Positions 1-12,249 of a DNA stretch of 64,000 bases are shown here, in pieces. The translations under genes were made by a program, and so were the position numbers. The notes under the pieces were generated by a model. The model was not told where the DNA came from, made no database searches, and worked only from the letters and a program-made list of their open reading frames with translations. Position 1 is the first letter of the stretch; every line of letters starts with the position of its first letter. Origin of the DNA: Atopsyche davidsoni (Eukaryota > Arthropoda > Insecta > Trichoptera > Hydrobiosidae); contig JAILWY010000004.1 in NCBI GenBank assembly GCA_022113835.1, positions 375,501 through 439,500 on the forward strand. The letters are read 5' to 3'.

Positions 1-290
1 TTTATCCGTATAACAAACAACCTGAAACTTAACATCTAAATTCAGTAAAGTACTTAAAAATAATAACATTGTTTGCATGTCTTTCCATCCATTGGAAATT
101 TACATAATTTTTGGCTGTTAAGTCGCGTCGAGTTCTGATTATTTTGATTATTATATCAATTTTCAGTGTATATCCTTATTTAATAAGGCTGCAGTATTTA
201 ATGCATTAAGGCTTGATACAGAGTCACAACTTTATCTATGAGTAGTATATTTTAAGCAAATAATATTTTGTTTAGTATATTTTATGTATT
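1..290. other. AT-rich stretch without a recognised feature
   Basis: No coding region, RNA gene or repeat structure is recognised here. The DNA is strongly AT-rich and all frames are broken by frequent stops. Confidence 0.5.
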
Positions 291-353
291 CAATATTTTT
301 GACAGTTGGTGAATTTTAATATTTTGAATAAAATACTTTAGTGATCTTTTGAA
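291..353. repeat. FB1 foldback element, left-end fragment
   Basis: The segment starts with CAATATTTTTGACAG and continues through a degenerate form of the FB1 terminal sequence: GAATTTTAATATTTTGAATAA, a short tract, then a version of the ACTTGAGTGATTTT block. Only the outer part of one arm is present, and the central hairpin and the second arm are missing. It is identified by comparison with the better copies at 17653-17883, 32650-32874 and 15163-15398. Confidence 0.65.
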
Positions 354-922
354 GTGTAGTGAAGATTTGTAAATATCATGTAAGCAAGTGAATAATTATT
401 ATATATTTAAATTTCCTTGTAGTCACTACTATACTGGCGTCGAAATATTAAAAACTGAGGAAAATAAACGCAGCTTTATACCCAAAAATTACGAGTAACA
501 ATCAATTAAATTTGATTATTGCCTTTATTATGCGTAATTTTATTTATTTTCTAAATTACCGTATAGGTATATCCGAGATATATAAATAAGTGTTTAGGTC
601 CCTGGGAGCCGCCCCTGCATGGGCGTACCTGAGAATAATCCCTCTGCGACAACCCCAGAGCCTCAGAGCTGCCTGCAAAGCCTATTCCGGTTGTTCTTTC
701 CATGTTCTTTAATTAAATTAATTTTTATAACACTGGACAGGTGCTAAAAAAACTATTAACACGTGTCTGGCAACAGTGCGGTCTGTACACGAGAAAGAGA
801 ATAGCTTACCTTAAATTATTGTTTCATAAAATGCAGTTTGATAATGGTTATTTGATAATACATGTTTTCAAATTATGATTTTATATTGTATTTTAAGCTG
901 CCTACACATGCTGATAAATAAA

Positions 923-1503
923 TAAATATTTTAAAAAATAAGTAAAATACGTGAAGTATTTTTCCACATATAGATTTTTATTGGTGACCGGTTTCTTCAA
1001 TGGTTATTTTTAATAAGTCTCTTCTATTATTTCCTATCGCTAAATCATATCATTGAACAACCATTTACTGCGCAAAAACTATTATTTACAGATAAACACA
1101 CTACAGGATAAACCCCAACATAGGACAACTGCTGCTACACCTTAGGCTGCTATTTAATACTACCCTCATAAATATAAAAACATTTGTTTTGTATCGAATC
1201 GTTAAGCAAAAATTTCCAATTATATAGAATCCTCCACATGTTAGGTACATTGAAATCACATTACCCCTTACCACCTGACAACCAATCTCTCTATTTCTAA
1301 CAACCTCTCCCTTCTAACAATTGTTTACCTAATTGCTTATTATTATATAAAATCTCACTCTGTTTGAAAATGACAACGGGAAAGATTGACGAAACCGGTC
1401 ACCAATAAAAATCTATATGTGGAATAATCACTCAAGTATATTACTTATTTTTTATAATATTGAAATAGAATTTCACCAAGAACTCTCTATCAGAAATATT
1501 GAA
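923..1503. mobile_element. Long FB1 copy with a unique ~390-bp core
   Basis: Both FB1 arms are present in inverted orientation. The left arm reaches the GGTGACCGGTTTC block near 985. The right arm starts near 1395 with GAAACCGGTCACC and ends with a degenerate CTCTCTATCAGAAATATTG. In short FB1 copies the arms meet in a few bases, but here they flank about 390 bp of other sequence that includes a pyrimidine-rich tract around 1260-1320. The left arm lacks its outermost ~45 bp. This copy may show what the short foldbacks derive from, since an internal deletion would leave the compact form. No transposase frame is visible in the core. Confidence 0.7.
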
Positions 1504-2791
1504 TTTCTAAATAAATAAATAACTGAATAATGATCTAATGAAAAAACCATAAAGACGCTTTCGCTTAATTACCATTTGGTTGTCAGCGTGTGAAAACAAT
1601 TTTTAAATCGTGCTTCAAATTTAAAAAATATTATGGATATTTTTTAAAGATATTTATGATCACTTAAATCATGAGGGGTTAAGGATCAACTTAAACCACG
1701 GGAATTTATTGTTGGGTTGTGAATTTGTCTAGTTTACAAAAGGTATTGTAACGTTTAGTTAACCCTCTTAACTAACATTTAATCCGTCTTAAAAAATTGT
1801 CTGGAAAAGGTTGGCTGTGTAATAAGACATTGTTCAACAGATTACATTACGATCGATGTACTTATAATATTATTATTATAATGTTTTGATTGTCGATGTG
1901 AAGAAATGTCTTAAAATATCTTAAGCCATTCTTTTATTTTTTAATAACATTGAATAATACTTAAGAAAACTAAAATTAATTTAAGATTTTTTAATCCCAA
2001 AGAAATAAAATAAACTTCCACAAACCACTAAAAAGTATTTACCGCGATAACATCATTTAAATTATCCCAAATATCAAGTTTCCAGACAGACCGCCGAGCT
2101 TCAGCATCACAAACAAGGAGGAATTTCTCCCAACTTTAAAGCCAGTGCGAATCCTTTGAATGCAAGAGACCATTAACAATAATTTTATTTTCCTGGTTGG
2201 TTTGCGTCTTGACTAACCGGGCGAGTCCGCAACGCCATCTCTGTTTCAACGCCCCAGGCAGTAAAGGTCTATTATGACACCTTTATTCCATTGTCTGCTT
2301 CATTTCCGATTGAAATGACTAACATAATCCGACAATGACTGTTATGACTTTATTTAATTAATAACTTGTCACTCTCCTGAATAAATCATATAAAATTAAT
2401 TTTATTTTATGTAAAACCAACGCGTCCCCCTAGAAAACGAAATTTCTTTCTCTATAGAGAGATTGTTTCTGTATTTTGTAAAAATATTCATGTGATTTTC
2501 TGTTTCAATATACCCGGTAGCTGTATTTTTGGCATAATTTTTAAATTCACATCCACTTTTATTTATTTGCGAATTCCACGGAGAGATTCCCCAAGAGAAA
2601 AGCTAAAAAATTAAATACAATAGTCTAACACGCGCAGTAAAGTTTTAATTGGAAAACAATTGTCTGTACTATTGGAAGAACAATGCTGAGGTGAGCGGCC
2701 GGAGGTGACGCGCGAGTTTAAAGCGACCAACATGTTGTGAGCTAACACTGTTGAAAAAACATGGGGTTATATAAATATTTCAATAAGTAAT
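1504..2791. other. Unannotated AT-rich stretch
   Basis: No gene, RNA or classified repeat is supported. Two slightly GC-richer patches are present, near 2080-2110 and 2210-2260, and a short GC-rich patch lies at about 2690-2720. Frames are closed by stops throughout. Confidence 0.4.
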
Positions 2792-2892
2792 CAATATTTT
2801 TGACAGAGAGTACTTGGTGGAAGTCCATTTTTTTTTAAAGTGACCGGTTTCGCCAACCTTTCACGTTGGCATTATCAAACTGAAACTGAGCT
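2792..2892. repeat. FB1 left half, internally deleted
   Basis: It begins CAATATTTTTGACAGAGAGT, then jumps over the middle of the arm to the GTGACCGGTTTCGCC and CACGTTGGCATTATCAAAC blocks. About 45 bp of the usual arm are missing between the outer end and the hairpin. The matching inverted half is not adjacent; the next inverted copy of the hairpin is at 3811-3870. The two may be the ends of one larger element or two independent fragments. Confidence 0.7.
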
Positions 2893-3703
2893 TTGAAACA
2901 ACGTTTACTAATTAGAAAAAACTTTTAATACTTTTTTATTTTTATTTTAAATATCTCAGGAAGTAGATTTGAGAAATTCAGATGTCCCGGGTCTTTGATT
3001 TTCGGTGGAAAATACATTGCTTGGTTGGTTCGTAAGTTTGTCTCGAATGTACAAAGAGGGTTTACTAGGAAGGGTTTAATGAAAATTGAACGCACCGCAA
3101 GGGTTGAAGGGTGGTTTGATTAATAGGTGACCCGATATCCAGGCGTTAATACTTATTGAAACTTGTGTTTTTAATGATTTGATTGATGAAAGCCATAATT
3201 TATTGCATTTGATGTTTTCAGTTGGACTTGGCCTCAAAATATAAATATTTAATCATATTTATCATATGTTTCATCAATTTTCTCAATAACCCAATACTTA
3301 TTAATAAATACTATTTTTCACTATTTCTTTTTGTAAAACCAACGTTGTTAAAAGTATGTATAAATTTAAAAAAAAAATTAAATTAATTTTAATATTATTC
3401 TTATATTTATATTATATTTATATTTTACAAACGAGTGAATTGTAACCTGTGCTGTGATTATCAGGATATCACATTGCGCATCTAGAAGTGACTGTCGGAA
3501 CATTTGAAACTAAGCTCTGAGCTATTTCATGAGAGTAGATAAAGGTAAAGGATTCTGTTCTATTTTAAACATGGTGTTGGTTGTTGAAGATCTGGTTTCC
3601 CGTTCAGAGTCGCAAGGATCCCGAGACCGTCGTTCGTGGAATAAATGTACATTTACCACTACACTAAAACACGGTGCTTATTACTCATGATTATTTGATT
3701 TAG
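2893..3703. other. Sequence between two inverted FB1 hairpins
   Basis: No coding signal is seen. The stretch lies between an FB1 left hairpin and an inverted FB1 hairpin, so it could be the inside of a ~1.1-kb composite element. The part from 3440 to 3650 is less AT-rich than its surroundings. Confidence 0.3.
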
Positions 3704-3888
3704 CAATATTTTTGACAGAGAGTGTAATTCCATTTAAATATTTAAAATAAAATGTAAAAAATAAAATATCTAGTTAATTAATTATCAAAATAATTATTTA
3801 ACAAAAAAAAGCTCAGTTTGATAATGGCGATGTGAAAGGTTGGCGAAACCGGTTACCCATAAAAATTAACATGTGGAAAAATCACTCT
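3704..3888. mobile_element. FB1 foldback copy, rearranged
   Basis: The outer left end CAATATTTTTGACAGAGAG is followed by a divergent AT-rich section. Then come the right-hand hairpin block AGCTCAGTTTGATAATGGCG, GAAACCGG and the ATGTGGAAAAATCACTC segment. The arms are not symmetrical, which suggests deletion of the left hairpin. The orientation of the two parts fits one decayed element. Confidence 0.65.
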
Positions 3889-4397
3889 ACCAATCAATGA
3901 TATAAAATATTTTTAATAAACCCTTATTCTGTACCTACTCTATTTTATTGTGTAAACAATATGTATATTATCAATTTACACGTAAAAATACGAGAAAATA
4001 TCTAGGTACCATTATATTTCGTAGCTATAGAAATATATTATGACATATTGATAACTACTACTTTTTATTACAGATAATAATTTTTTCACGAATACAGAGA
4101 AGATTTCTCTTTATAAATATTTGTAATGAAAAGTCCTAAAATAAAATTTAACCTAAAAATAAATTAAATAACCATCAAATCTGTAAGGATGAAAAATGAG
4201 ATAACGATTGTAACTACTATAATACACATTTACCTCCAAAAGCGCTTAACTTATACCTGTTTGACTATTTACTTACATTTATTTTAAAAATGAGGAATAA
4301 TACAAATTAAATTAGTCTATCGATGAATTAAATTTTTAATGATAAGCATAAAACTTGTGAAAAATTAATTTATGCTTGAGGCAGTTGCTTCCAGCCT

Positions 4398-4441
4398 TTT
4401 AATTGCCTCTAGTGTCCGGTTGGACACCAGAGGCAATTAAA
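4398..4441. repeat. 20-bp-arm hairpin with GGTT loop
   Basis: TTTAATTGCCTCTAGTGTCC at 4398-4417 is followed by the four-base loop GGTT. The reverse complement follows at 4422-4441 with a single mismatch. Its function is unknown. It is too short for a normal animal miRNA precursor and matches no repeat family seen elsewhere in the window. A small foldback remnant or a structured RNA are both possible. Confidence 0.75.
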
Positions 4442-5039
4442 TCCATAGTCCATTACCTGGCGAAATCGTGTCATTTAATTAATTTAATTGTCACTTTATT
4501 TTTCTATGTCGAAGGTTGATTTTTTTACAAAATATTGAAAAAACTATAAATTATATTCACCAAATTTTTATTATTTAATTAACGTTCATTTTCAGGGTAA
4601 AATAAAATCTTGAAGATGTTGAAAAATTGGATAAAATGACGACTTTTCAAAACCAAAGTTTGTTAAAGATTTTGTTTTAAATTTTTAAATTTATAAGACG
4701 CACATGGATTATATTTAATCTTACAATTCCAATTGAAAAAAAGACTTTTAAATGTTTAGGATTCTTGGAAAATGTACCGGACGAATCTCCAAATTCCTAC
4801 ACTTCAATCGGAAAAACACATATTTATCATAATAAAAATAAATTTATAAGAAATAAAAGTAAAATGTATTCGTAAGAAAGGATGTATCAAACTTTTTGCA
4901 TTTAAATTTTTTTGATTGGTGCAGTCGATTTTTCGCAAAACGGACTAGAAAATGATCAAAAAAACTCGATTATGGGACCTAGACCCTTAAATGTATTTGA
5001 AAGCACGCAATGCTTTTTGCTTGCATAGACCATACCAGA

Positions 5040-5300
5040 GCTGGACTATTCACGTGAGCAGAACAATCCCTGGCGAAGTGGGCACGAGGGCCTGAGGGTG
5101 CGGGGGTCAGGGGGCTCGGGTCCCTCCCGCGCCCATCGGTATTCCCGAGGGCCCGCGCGCTTCGATTCAATATCACTCATGGAAAATGGCGCTGATGAAA
5201 AATTCACTCGGTAATTGGAGGAACGATCATGTGAAGAAACTTTCCCACCAAGCGACAGGGGTCGAATGAGAACCGGTAATAAGGGAGCTTTCTTAGAAAC
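5040..5300. other. GC-rich island 1
   Basis: The base composition jumps from very AT-rich to GC-rich, with runs such as GGGGGTCAGGGGGCTCGGG, and falls back after about 260 bp. Overlapping open frames here arise from low stop density in GC-rich sequence and resemble no known protein. Similar islands recur through the window. A conserved regulatory element is a possible explanation but is not shown by the sequence. Confidence 0.4.
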
Positions 5301-6147
5301 TGGCACATCGAAATGGAAACCATTTTGTGCCGGTGTAATTTCTATCTTATCTTATTTAACTCATGCCTAGAATATTAAGAAATTTTTTATCGTTGAGCGA
5401 TTTCACTTTCTGAAGGATTCTTCGGACTAGTTACTTATCTAACATATTAACACGTTCGAATTCTATTATAATTCTGATTCGAAATATAACAAAGAAGAAA
5501 TATGGCAAGAAGTCAGGATATCATTTAATAATTGACTTGAAATTTATAACACTTATTAAAGAAATATGAAATTCGAGGAGCTTTCTGAAATAGGATTAGG
5601 CTTTTGGGGTATTTTCCATCCTCCTCTCCAGAGTGGCATGCCTCCGGGCCGGCCCACTCCCGACTCTGACCGCCTTAAAGATTCATTACTCTTCTTTTCC
5701 CTTACGCACTTTTACGCTATTTAAGGAATCAATACCCCCACAGGATTCAGGCCTGATCCCGGAATGGATATGGGAAAATTGGAATTTTTTCCCACTGCCA
5801 GATGGGATTTTCTCTCATCTCTTAAAATTAAAAATGTTAACACAAGCAAATTAAAATATTATTGCTTGATTTTACTATTCAATAAAAATAAATGATCACA
5901 AGGCTTTTTTAAAATACCTAAAAAACAGTAAAACAGATATATAAAGTAAATAGGGAAAAATATTTAAACAAAACATGCATACATTTAATGCATTCTCATG
6001 TTTTAAAGAAACATAAGCAATAAATATTCATATAATTTCACTTATGATATTGACTAATTATATTATTATTTATAAATAATAAATTATAATTATATTCCTA
6101 TGATGACAAAAAATAATACATTTTATTATTTATCTAAAAACACTGTT

Positions 6148-6240
6148 CTTATATGAAATGCTGTGATCTTCGGAGTTTTTGCTAAAAAATCCGACACATA
6201 GATCTTGGCACTGAAGTCATCTTCAGGAGTTTCAAGGAAG
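6148..6240 (-). repeat. Decayed hairpin repeat with CTGAAGATGAC block
   Basis: Read on the minus strand, the segment contains CTGAAGATGACTTCAG, then a CCAAGATCTATGTGTCGG tract and an A/T run. The CTGAAGATG start resembles the hairpin at 16720-16800, but no matching GAAAC partner is found. It is reported as a likely repeat relic of unknown class. Confidence 0.25.
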
Positions 6241-7309
6241 ACAGCTCCCCGAAGGTGACAAATTACAGTATAACACCCAAGAACACAGCACCACGGCTAC
6301 CAAAACCCACGAACAAATTTTACTGCTCTTGTAATTGTTCGTATTGTCTTACTTGCATAATATGGGTATTGCAAAAGAGGGTATATATATTGCAAAAGAG
6401 GATATAATACAAATAAGTCGTGACTACATCTAAGAAATAAATACTTACATAATTGGTAGATAAATGCTTTGTAGTTCGACTAAGAAAGGCCTTTGAGTGT
6501 TCTATTTCTCTCTAAACCATTATTCCTCGTAAACTTACCACCAATTACAGTGATCATTATCGACATAATTAAGGCAGTTGAATGATATAGAATATTTTCA
6601 AGAAATAATGTTATCAAATTTAAGGTACGTATCTCTCCCTTGTATAATACACAATTACGGGACGCAAAGCATTCCTGGAGGAAATTCCTTTATTAAATAC
6701 CTTAATGAGGAAGAATGAAAACCGATATCTGAAAATATTTAAGTCAAAATTCTTTTGCAAGTATTATATTATATAAAAAGCTTTTCCGGAGCTTCTTATA
6801 ATCTTCAATTTAAACAACTGCCATAATATTTTAATTAAATTAAATCTTTATTTTGTGAAAACATTTTTATCATTAACTTATGATTTAAAAATATTACCTT
6901 GACATGTTAAAAAGTAAAATACAATTAATACGGTCGAAATAGCCATCGACTCAAATTTTGAGGCAACCAAGAAAGCAATAAAAAAAACAGTTGGAACTAT
7001 ATTTAATTATACACGTAATTTTTTTTATCTTAAATTTGATTTATAAAAAAAAACTTTCCAAATTAATTTTAAAACCGATTTGGCATCCCAATAACAAGAA
7101 ACAAAATTTTATTTAATTATTAGCCTTACTATGTGATTTCAAATATAGGTTTATTTTTTTTGTTTATACGATTATTTAGGTTGTAATTTGTAAAGCTATA
7201 AAAAATTAAGTTTTTTTATAAATAGTAAAACCTTTGCTCATTTATTTAAATAATCCAAATCATTATTTTATTTCTATAAAAACCTACATAAACCTCACCG
7301 TAGTTTTTC

Positions 7310-7530
7310 TTCGCGCGCGCTTGGAAATGTCGACGCTCTTTAACCACACTGCAATATATCCTGTAGTACGCCATACCTCGAAAGCCTTATTATGCTAACA
7401 GCCTTTTCAGCTCTGATAGGCTTTACACTTTACACTTTGCAGCAACACACAACAGCCCGGATGAGCCGCGCCGTTTCAGGGCTCGCCCGCCGAGCCGAAG
7501 GACTTGGCCGGGAGTTCTCGCGCTCGTGCC
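7310..7530. other. GC-rich island 2
   Basis: A locally GC-rich block with GCGCGCGC near 7312 and repeated CGCC/GCCG words around 7450-7530, inside AT-rich DNA. The small plus-strand frame crossing it shows no recognisable domain. No RNA gene is seen. It may be regulatory. Confidence 0.35.
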
Positions 7531-9300
7531 ATTGGAACTCACTTATTTTTACTGATTTTCACATATTATATTTTATCTCGTTATCTAAATAATAACACTA
7601 ACACTGTCATTTTTATATTCAAAATAAAAATATTTCTAAATTTTTGAGGATTACTATTGTAAAAGTGAAATTGATTAAAATGACATTATGATAAAAACAT
7701 ATTGTTGAATTCCTCAAAAAAATGTTGGCATATAAAATTTTTAATGTTTTTCTTAATTTAAATAATTTCATGCAAAGTGTTTTGTTCTTAGAAAGTTTAA
7801 AATCATTATTTTATATTGAGCTTTGGGTATACTAACTATAATTTATCATTGATTTATGTTGGGTTATTAACATTAAGTTAATCTTCGTATTACACCCAAT
7901 TCATTTTCTAACAAGAAAATTATTAAACATTAAATTTCGCTAAAAACTTTTAATTACTTTTTGTTTAAAAATTTAATGGAAATTTTTGTAAGAATATATT
8001 TTTATTTTAAAATATTTTAAAGAATATTCAACTGATTTTTTCGTAGTTTGGTATATCTAAATGATTAAAACTGAATATGTTCAATACACTAAAAGCTCTG
8101 TGAAAAGTGAGGATTTACTTGTAAAACCACTTCACATATCTGATTAATTAGGATATTTCCTCATATATACCTGGTTCTCGCTCGTTACAGGTTCCAGCAA
8201 TACTTGATAAAAATGTAGGGCTACGACATAATGGAATTCAAATAAAATGAAAAGGTTATGTGAAGGCAGATGAATCACCAGGAATTTTTGGTTTTGCATA
8301 TATTTATAGAAAAACTAAGTAGTTTAACGTGGTTTATTGGTTAGTACAAAGGCATATCTATTTTAAAATGGGGAATAAATACCAACAGCATCTTAAAGGT
8401 TTTTAAAAATTTAAATGAAAATTAAACTAACCTTCTAACAGTTAATTAGCTTATCTAAAATCCTTTGTTTCGTTTTGGTCATTAATTGTTAAAGTTTCCA
8501 GAAAATTCACCAAAAACCGGCAACTCAAAGGATTCGTTTATAGAAAAACTTTCTTTACAAAAAAACTAAAATTATGAATTTCATTGCAGCAACCATATTC
8601 ATAATTCACACCTTGAAACGTTTAAAAAAGCAGTCGCGAATAAAAATAAATATCAAGTTTATTTCTGAGGAAATTTACTCCAAGTTATATATAATTCTCA
8701 AGTGTCAATAAAAAATAATATATTTAGAAATATTTTTAATTGTTGACTGTTTTTAGCATGCTTGGATTGTATACAGATAAATTACTATAAAATTTCATAA
8801 CTATGGATTTGTTCCTTATTGGAAGTAATGACATAAAATTTGAATCACAACATACATATTAGTTAGGGCTTTCCATTCCAAGGAGAATAATTGCTTTTAG
8901 TTTCAGATATAAATTAATTGAAATATATTAAATAGCCTAATAATGAGAAAGGTATATTTGTGCAGAGTTGGGTCAAGTGAGTTACAGTTGATTGGGGTGT
9001 TTGTGTTTCCAGAACCACAGATCACAACTTAGTTGGAGACCTTCTGTACCGACTTCCGGACAAGTTTTCAGGAGTGAACTACCCTGAAGTTTCAAGCTTT
9101 GCAAGATTTACCTGTAAGTACCCAAAAGATGGAAGGTTCTGCTGAGTTATTAATGTTAAATATTAAGATTTTAGTAACTATGGTTCTTCATTGATAAAAT
9201 GATTTATTTATTCAATCTTTCGTTGTCAACAAATACATTATATATTGACAAATATTAACAAATCTCAAAAGTGAAGGAGCAAGTCAAAAAAGTATTAACA

Positions 9301-9450
9301 GATTGATAATGATTAAGAACATTTTTTTAAATACTGAAAATTGATTAAAGAAACTCTTAGAAAAATATATCAACGTGATTTGTGCGGGATTCGAACCCAC
9401 ATCCCCTCGCTTACATGGCAGGTGCATTACCAACTATGCTAACCAATCAC
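9301..9450 (-). mobile_element. tRNA-headed SINE copy, minus strand
   Basis: The head (9375-9450, read on the minus strand) is tRNA-like. It has a perfect A box TAGCATAGTTGG, an anticodon-arm-like CCTGC...GCGAG segment with loop CATGTAA, a perfect B box GGTTCGAATCC, and acceptor-like ends GTGATTG and AAATCAC that pair in six of seven positions. A 73-bp tail follows (GTTGATATATTTTTCTAAGAG and on). The same head-plus-tail unit occurs at 9549-9668 and, diverged, at 18976-19093. That makes a SINE family likelier than an isolated tRNA gene. The loop lacks the expected T33, which also argues against a working tRNA. Confidence 0.75.
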
Positions 9451-9548
9451 TAGTACTAGACAAGAATTTTTAATAATCATATCCTATAAATGAAACAATG
9501 TTCTTATTATGCCTAATTAAATATTGTGTGACTTGCAATACTTGCAAT

Positions 9549-9668
9549 GCCATGTAAGCGAGGGGATGTGGGTTCGAATCCCGCACAAATCACGTTGATA
9601 TATTTTTCTAAGAGTTTTTTAATCAATTTTCAGTATTTAAAAAAATGTTCTTAATCATTATCAATCAA
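9549..9668 (+). mobile_element. Partial SINE copy, inverted mate of 9301-9450
   Basis: This copy carries the back half of the tRNA-like head, including the B box GGTTCGAATCC, and the whole tail. It is almost identical to the reverse complement of 9301-9420. The two form an inverted repeat of about 120 bp separated by 128 bp. The near identity implies a recent origin or gene conversion. The A-box half is missing in this copy. Confidence 0.75.
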
Positions 9669-12185
9669 TTAAACCTGTATAGGTAAAATCGTACTTCCTG
9701 TGAGATGGTCTTCACAAAAACCAATAATAAAAGTATTAACAGTTTTAGATGAATCTTTTTTGATCACAAAACTTATTATTTAAAACATATAGAATAGCTT
9801 TATTTGTTATTTTTTAAAGATTTCAAATAATCAAAAGACGCCGTTCACAAGTTAAAATCATAAAATTTTTCACATAGAAAATATCTTAAAATGAAAATGA
9901 GCCTTTGAAATTTATGTTTACAATAACATCGACTTAGATTAGTTAAAATTTTGAAAATATTCCGAAATTTAGTTGGATTTATTAAGTTAATTTTTAATCA
10001 ATTTTTTTCTAGCGTACCCTACATTATTAAATTTTTCTTTAATTTTTTAAAAAGTATGTATAAAAATATAAGAATTTTATTACTTATTAAAAGTTTTCCT
10101 GGGAAAAATATTTTAATTAAAACTTGCTCTTCAGTAAGTACCTTATAAAGATAGTTATTTAAAATAAAATTTGGAACTACTCGAAACGTGACGTCATAGC
10201 TCATCTACATCACTTCAACAAAAACTTTAAAAAATCAATAATTGTCTTAATACCGACGCAATAAATAAAGGAAACATGATTTATGAAAAAACGAATTGTT
10301 TAACTTGATGTATTAAGTACATCATTAGATGACTAGCATACCCGCTCTTATAGTTTTCATATTAAAAAAATTAAGTTTAATAAATAAGCGCATCTATTTT
10401 TATTGTATGTATAATAAATGAGATAATATTTGAACATTCACGTAAACTTTTTTTTTTACCATTTTAGATTTTCTATTGAAAAATTTAAACTATCGACATT
10501 TATCGCTCAATATTTTTTTATTCAATAAGATTGTTACCTGTTTATCCAAATGAGCAATAATAAAAGAGTATTCATCAATTATGTGTTACTTTTATGTGTT
10601 GTTATGTAGCAAATATATTTAAATTTATAATTACTTCAAAACTATTTTTAACACAAAACATTCTTCTTGGTTTTTTTTTATGTATTAAATTTATTTTTTC
10701 AGTTATTTGTTACATTAAAATATTATCTTTTTCAACAAATTTTTTTGCAAGCCTTAAATATAGTTCATTCAAGAGTTTTATAAAATTTATTTAAAGCAAA
10801 GTTATTACGATAAAATTGTAAATATTGTATGCTGTGGTTCCCCAAAGTAAAAATTTTATATTTCGTTCAGCTTTCCGTCAAATCATATAAAATTGACGTC
10901 CAAAACCCCGCAACGCAGTTAGGCCGACAGAATCGAAAATAGAGATAAAAATCTCTCATTACCAACTTATCAAGGGAACAACAAGACGTGGCAGGCAGAA
11001 CCAGCAAATCTCATGGAATATGACACCGGAGCGGAAAAAGAGAAAAGCCAGGCCCGTCGAGCATTAATTTTGTATGGGAATTCTCGGAAACTTTATCAAT
11101 CTAGCAAGTTTTACCTTCAGAGGCAACCTTTTCGAGCTGGAAGGAATATTATATATAGATCAAAGTCAGAGAGGATCCTGTCAGGTGCTTGAAGGAGGAA
11201 ATTCAATCTAAGAAATAACTCGAGATTATTGTTCCGTCTTTTAAAAGTACGTATGTCAAAAAAATATATTTATTTCGATTTCACAGTCGTTTACAAAAAT
11301 ACACTGACATATCCCTCATATTTTAAAATTAAAATTAGGGTTACACATTTATTACTTTTCAAAAGTATAAACAAAAAAGGTACTATAACCAAGTTGCCAA
11401 GGGAATTATTAAAAATTTTCACCATTCGCTGAGAGCTCCGTCGCTTTATAAAGGCATTGTCAAATAGGTTAAAAGAAGACATCATGCATCATTTTCAAAA
11501 TAAGAGAACAAGACTATTAGGAAAAACATACCTGAGAGATTAGAGAAATATCTCAATTACCTCCTTAATCATTTGTTATTTTTTTATAAACTTGTGTAAA
11601 CACAACTTTAACAAACTAAAAATAGCACGTACCACCCATATTTCTCACGGTCAAGTGAACCACCCTATATTTGGTATACTGTTTCGTTAAACTGGGCTAT
11701 GACGTCAGATATCAGCGGCTGAAGCGACAGACAATATTGTCAGTTGAGTGTTATCCCGTTGTTTGTGCTGAGATAACAACGGAGTCGGGACGTCCTGGCG
11801 CTGCATTGCCGGGACGCTTAGTCTAATGACGCCGTCTTTGTAATGCAACTCCTGCATCGTCATAGAAGACTCTGTAGGACACGGAAATTTCTACATGGAA
11901 CTGTTTCGCACACTCTAATATGTGGACGATTCATGACACACCTTGCAAAAATCTTTGCGCTCGTTATCTTGTTCCCTTAATATTTATTGCCTTTTATTTA
12001 AAATCAGAAGATATCAAGATCATAAAAGCTGTGAAAAAGTTGGTCACGAGAAAAAAAGAATTTACAGCATATGCAGCTGTGTTCAGTTTGATATGTTTCT
12101 GGATAGTAAATACGATACATGCACCTTGAAGGATTTTCTTTTTTTTGAACCGAAAGATAATTTTAAAATAATTTTTTTATTATTA
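9669..12185. other. Long AT-rich stretch without genes
   Basis: Several chance open frames exist but none resembles a protein, and their composition is low-complexity Phe/Ile/Lys/Leu. A CRE-like TGACGTCA lies at 10189-10196. The part from 11620 to 11890 is less AT-rich and contains another TGACGTCA at 11700-11707 and a CAAGTGAACCACCC word at about 11653. No complete element could be delimited. Confidence 0.4.
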
Positions 12186-12249
12186 ATGATTTGAACTGGT
12201 AACCCACAGTCGGAGAGCTGGTATGCTAGCTCTGAACCTCGATACACTT
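12186..12249 (-). repeat. Degenerate tRNA-like (SINE head?) relic
   Basis: On the minus strand the segment shows a B-box-like AGTTCAAATC preceded by an anticodon-arm-like self-complementary stretch, GAGCTAGCATACCAGCTC. The A box is not clear. It could be an old tRNA pseudogene or SINE head, or a coincidental hairpin. Confidence 0.3.

Noticed and set aside
9375..9450. A functional tRNA gene (A and B boxes both perfect)
   Set aside because: The same head continues into the same tail in other copies, the anticodon loop lacks T33, and the acceptor stem has a mismatch; a SINE head explains it better.
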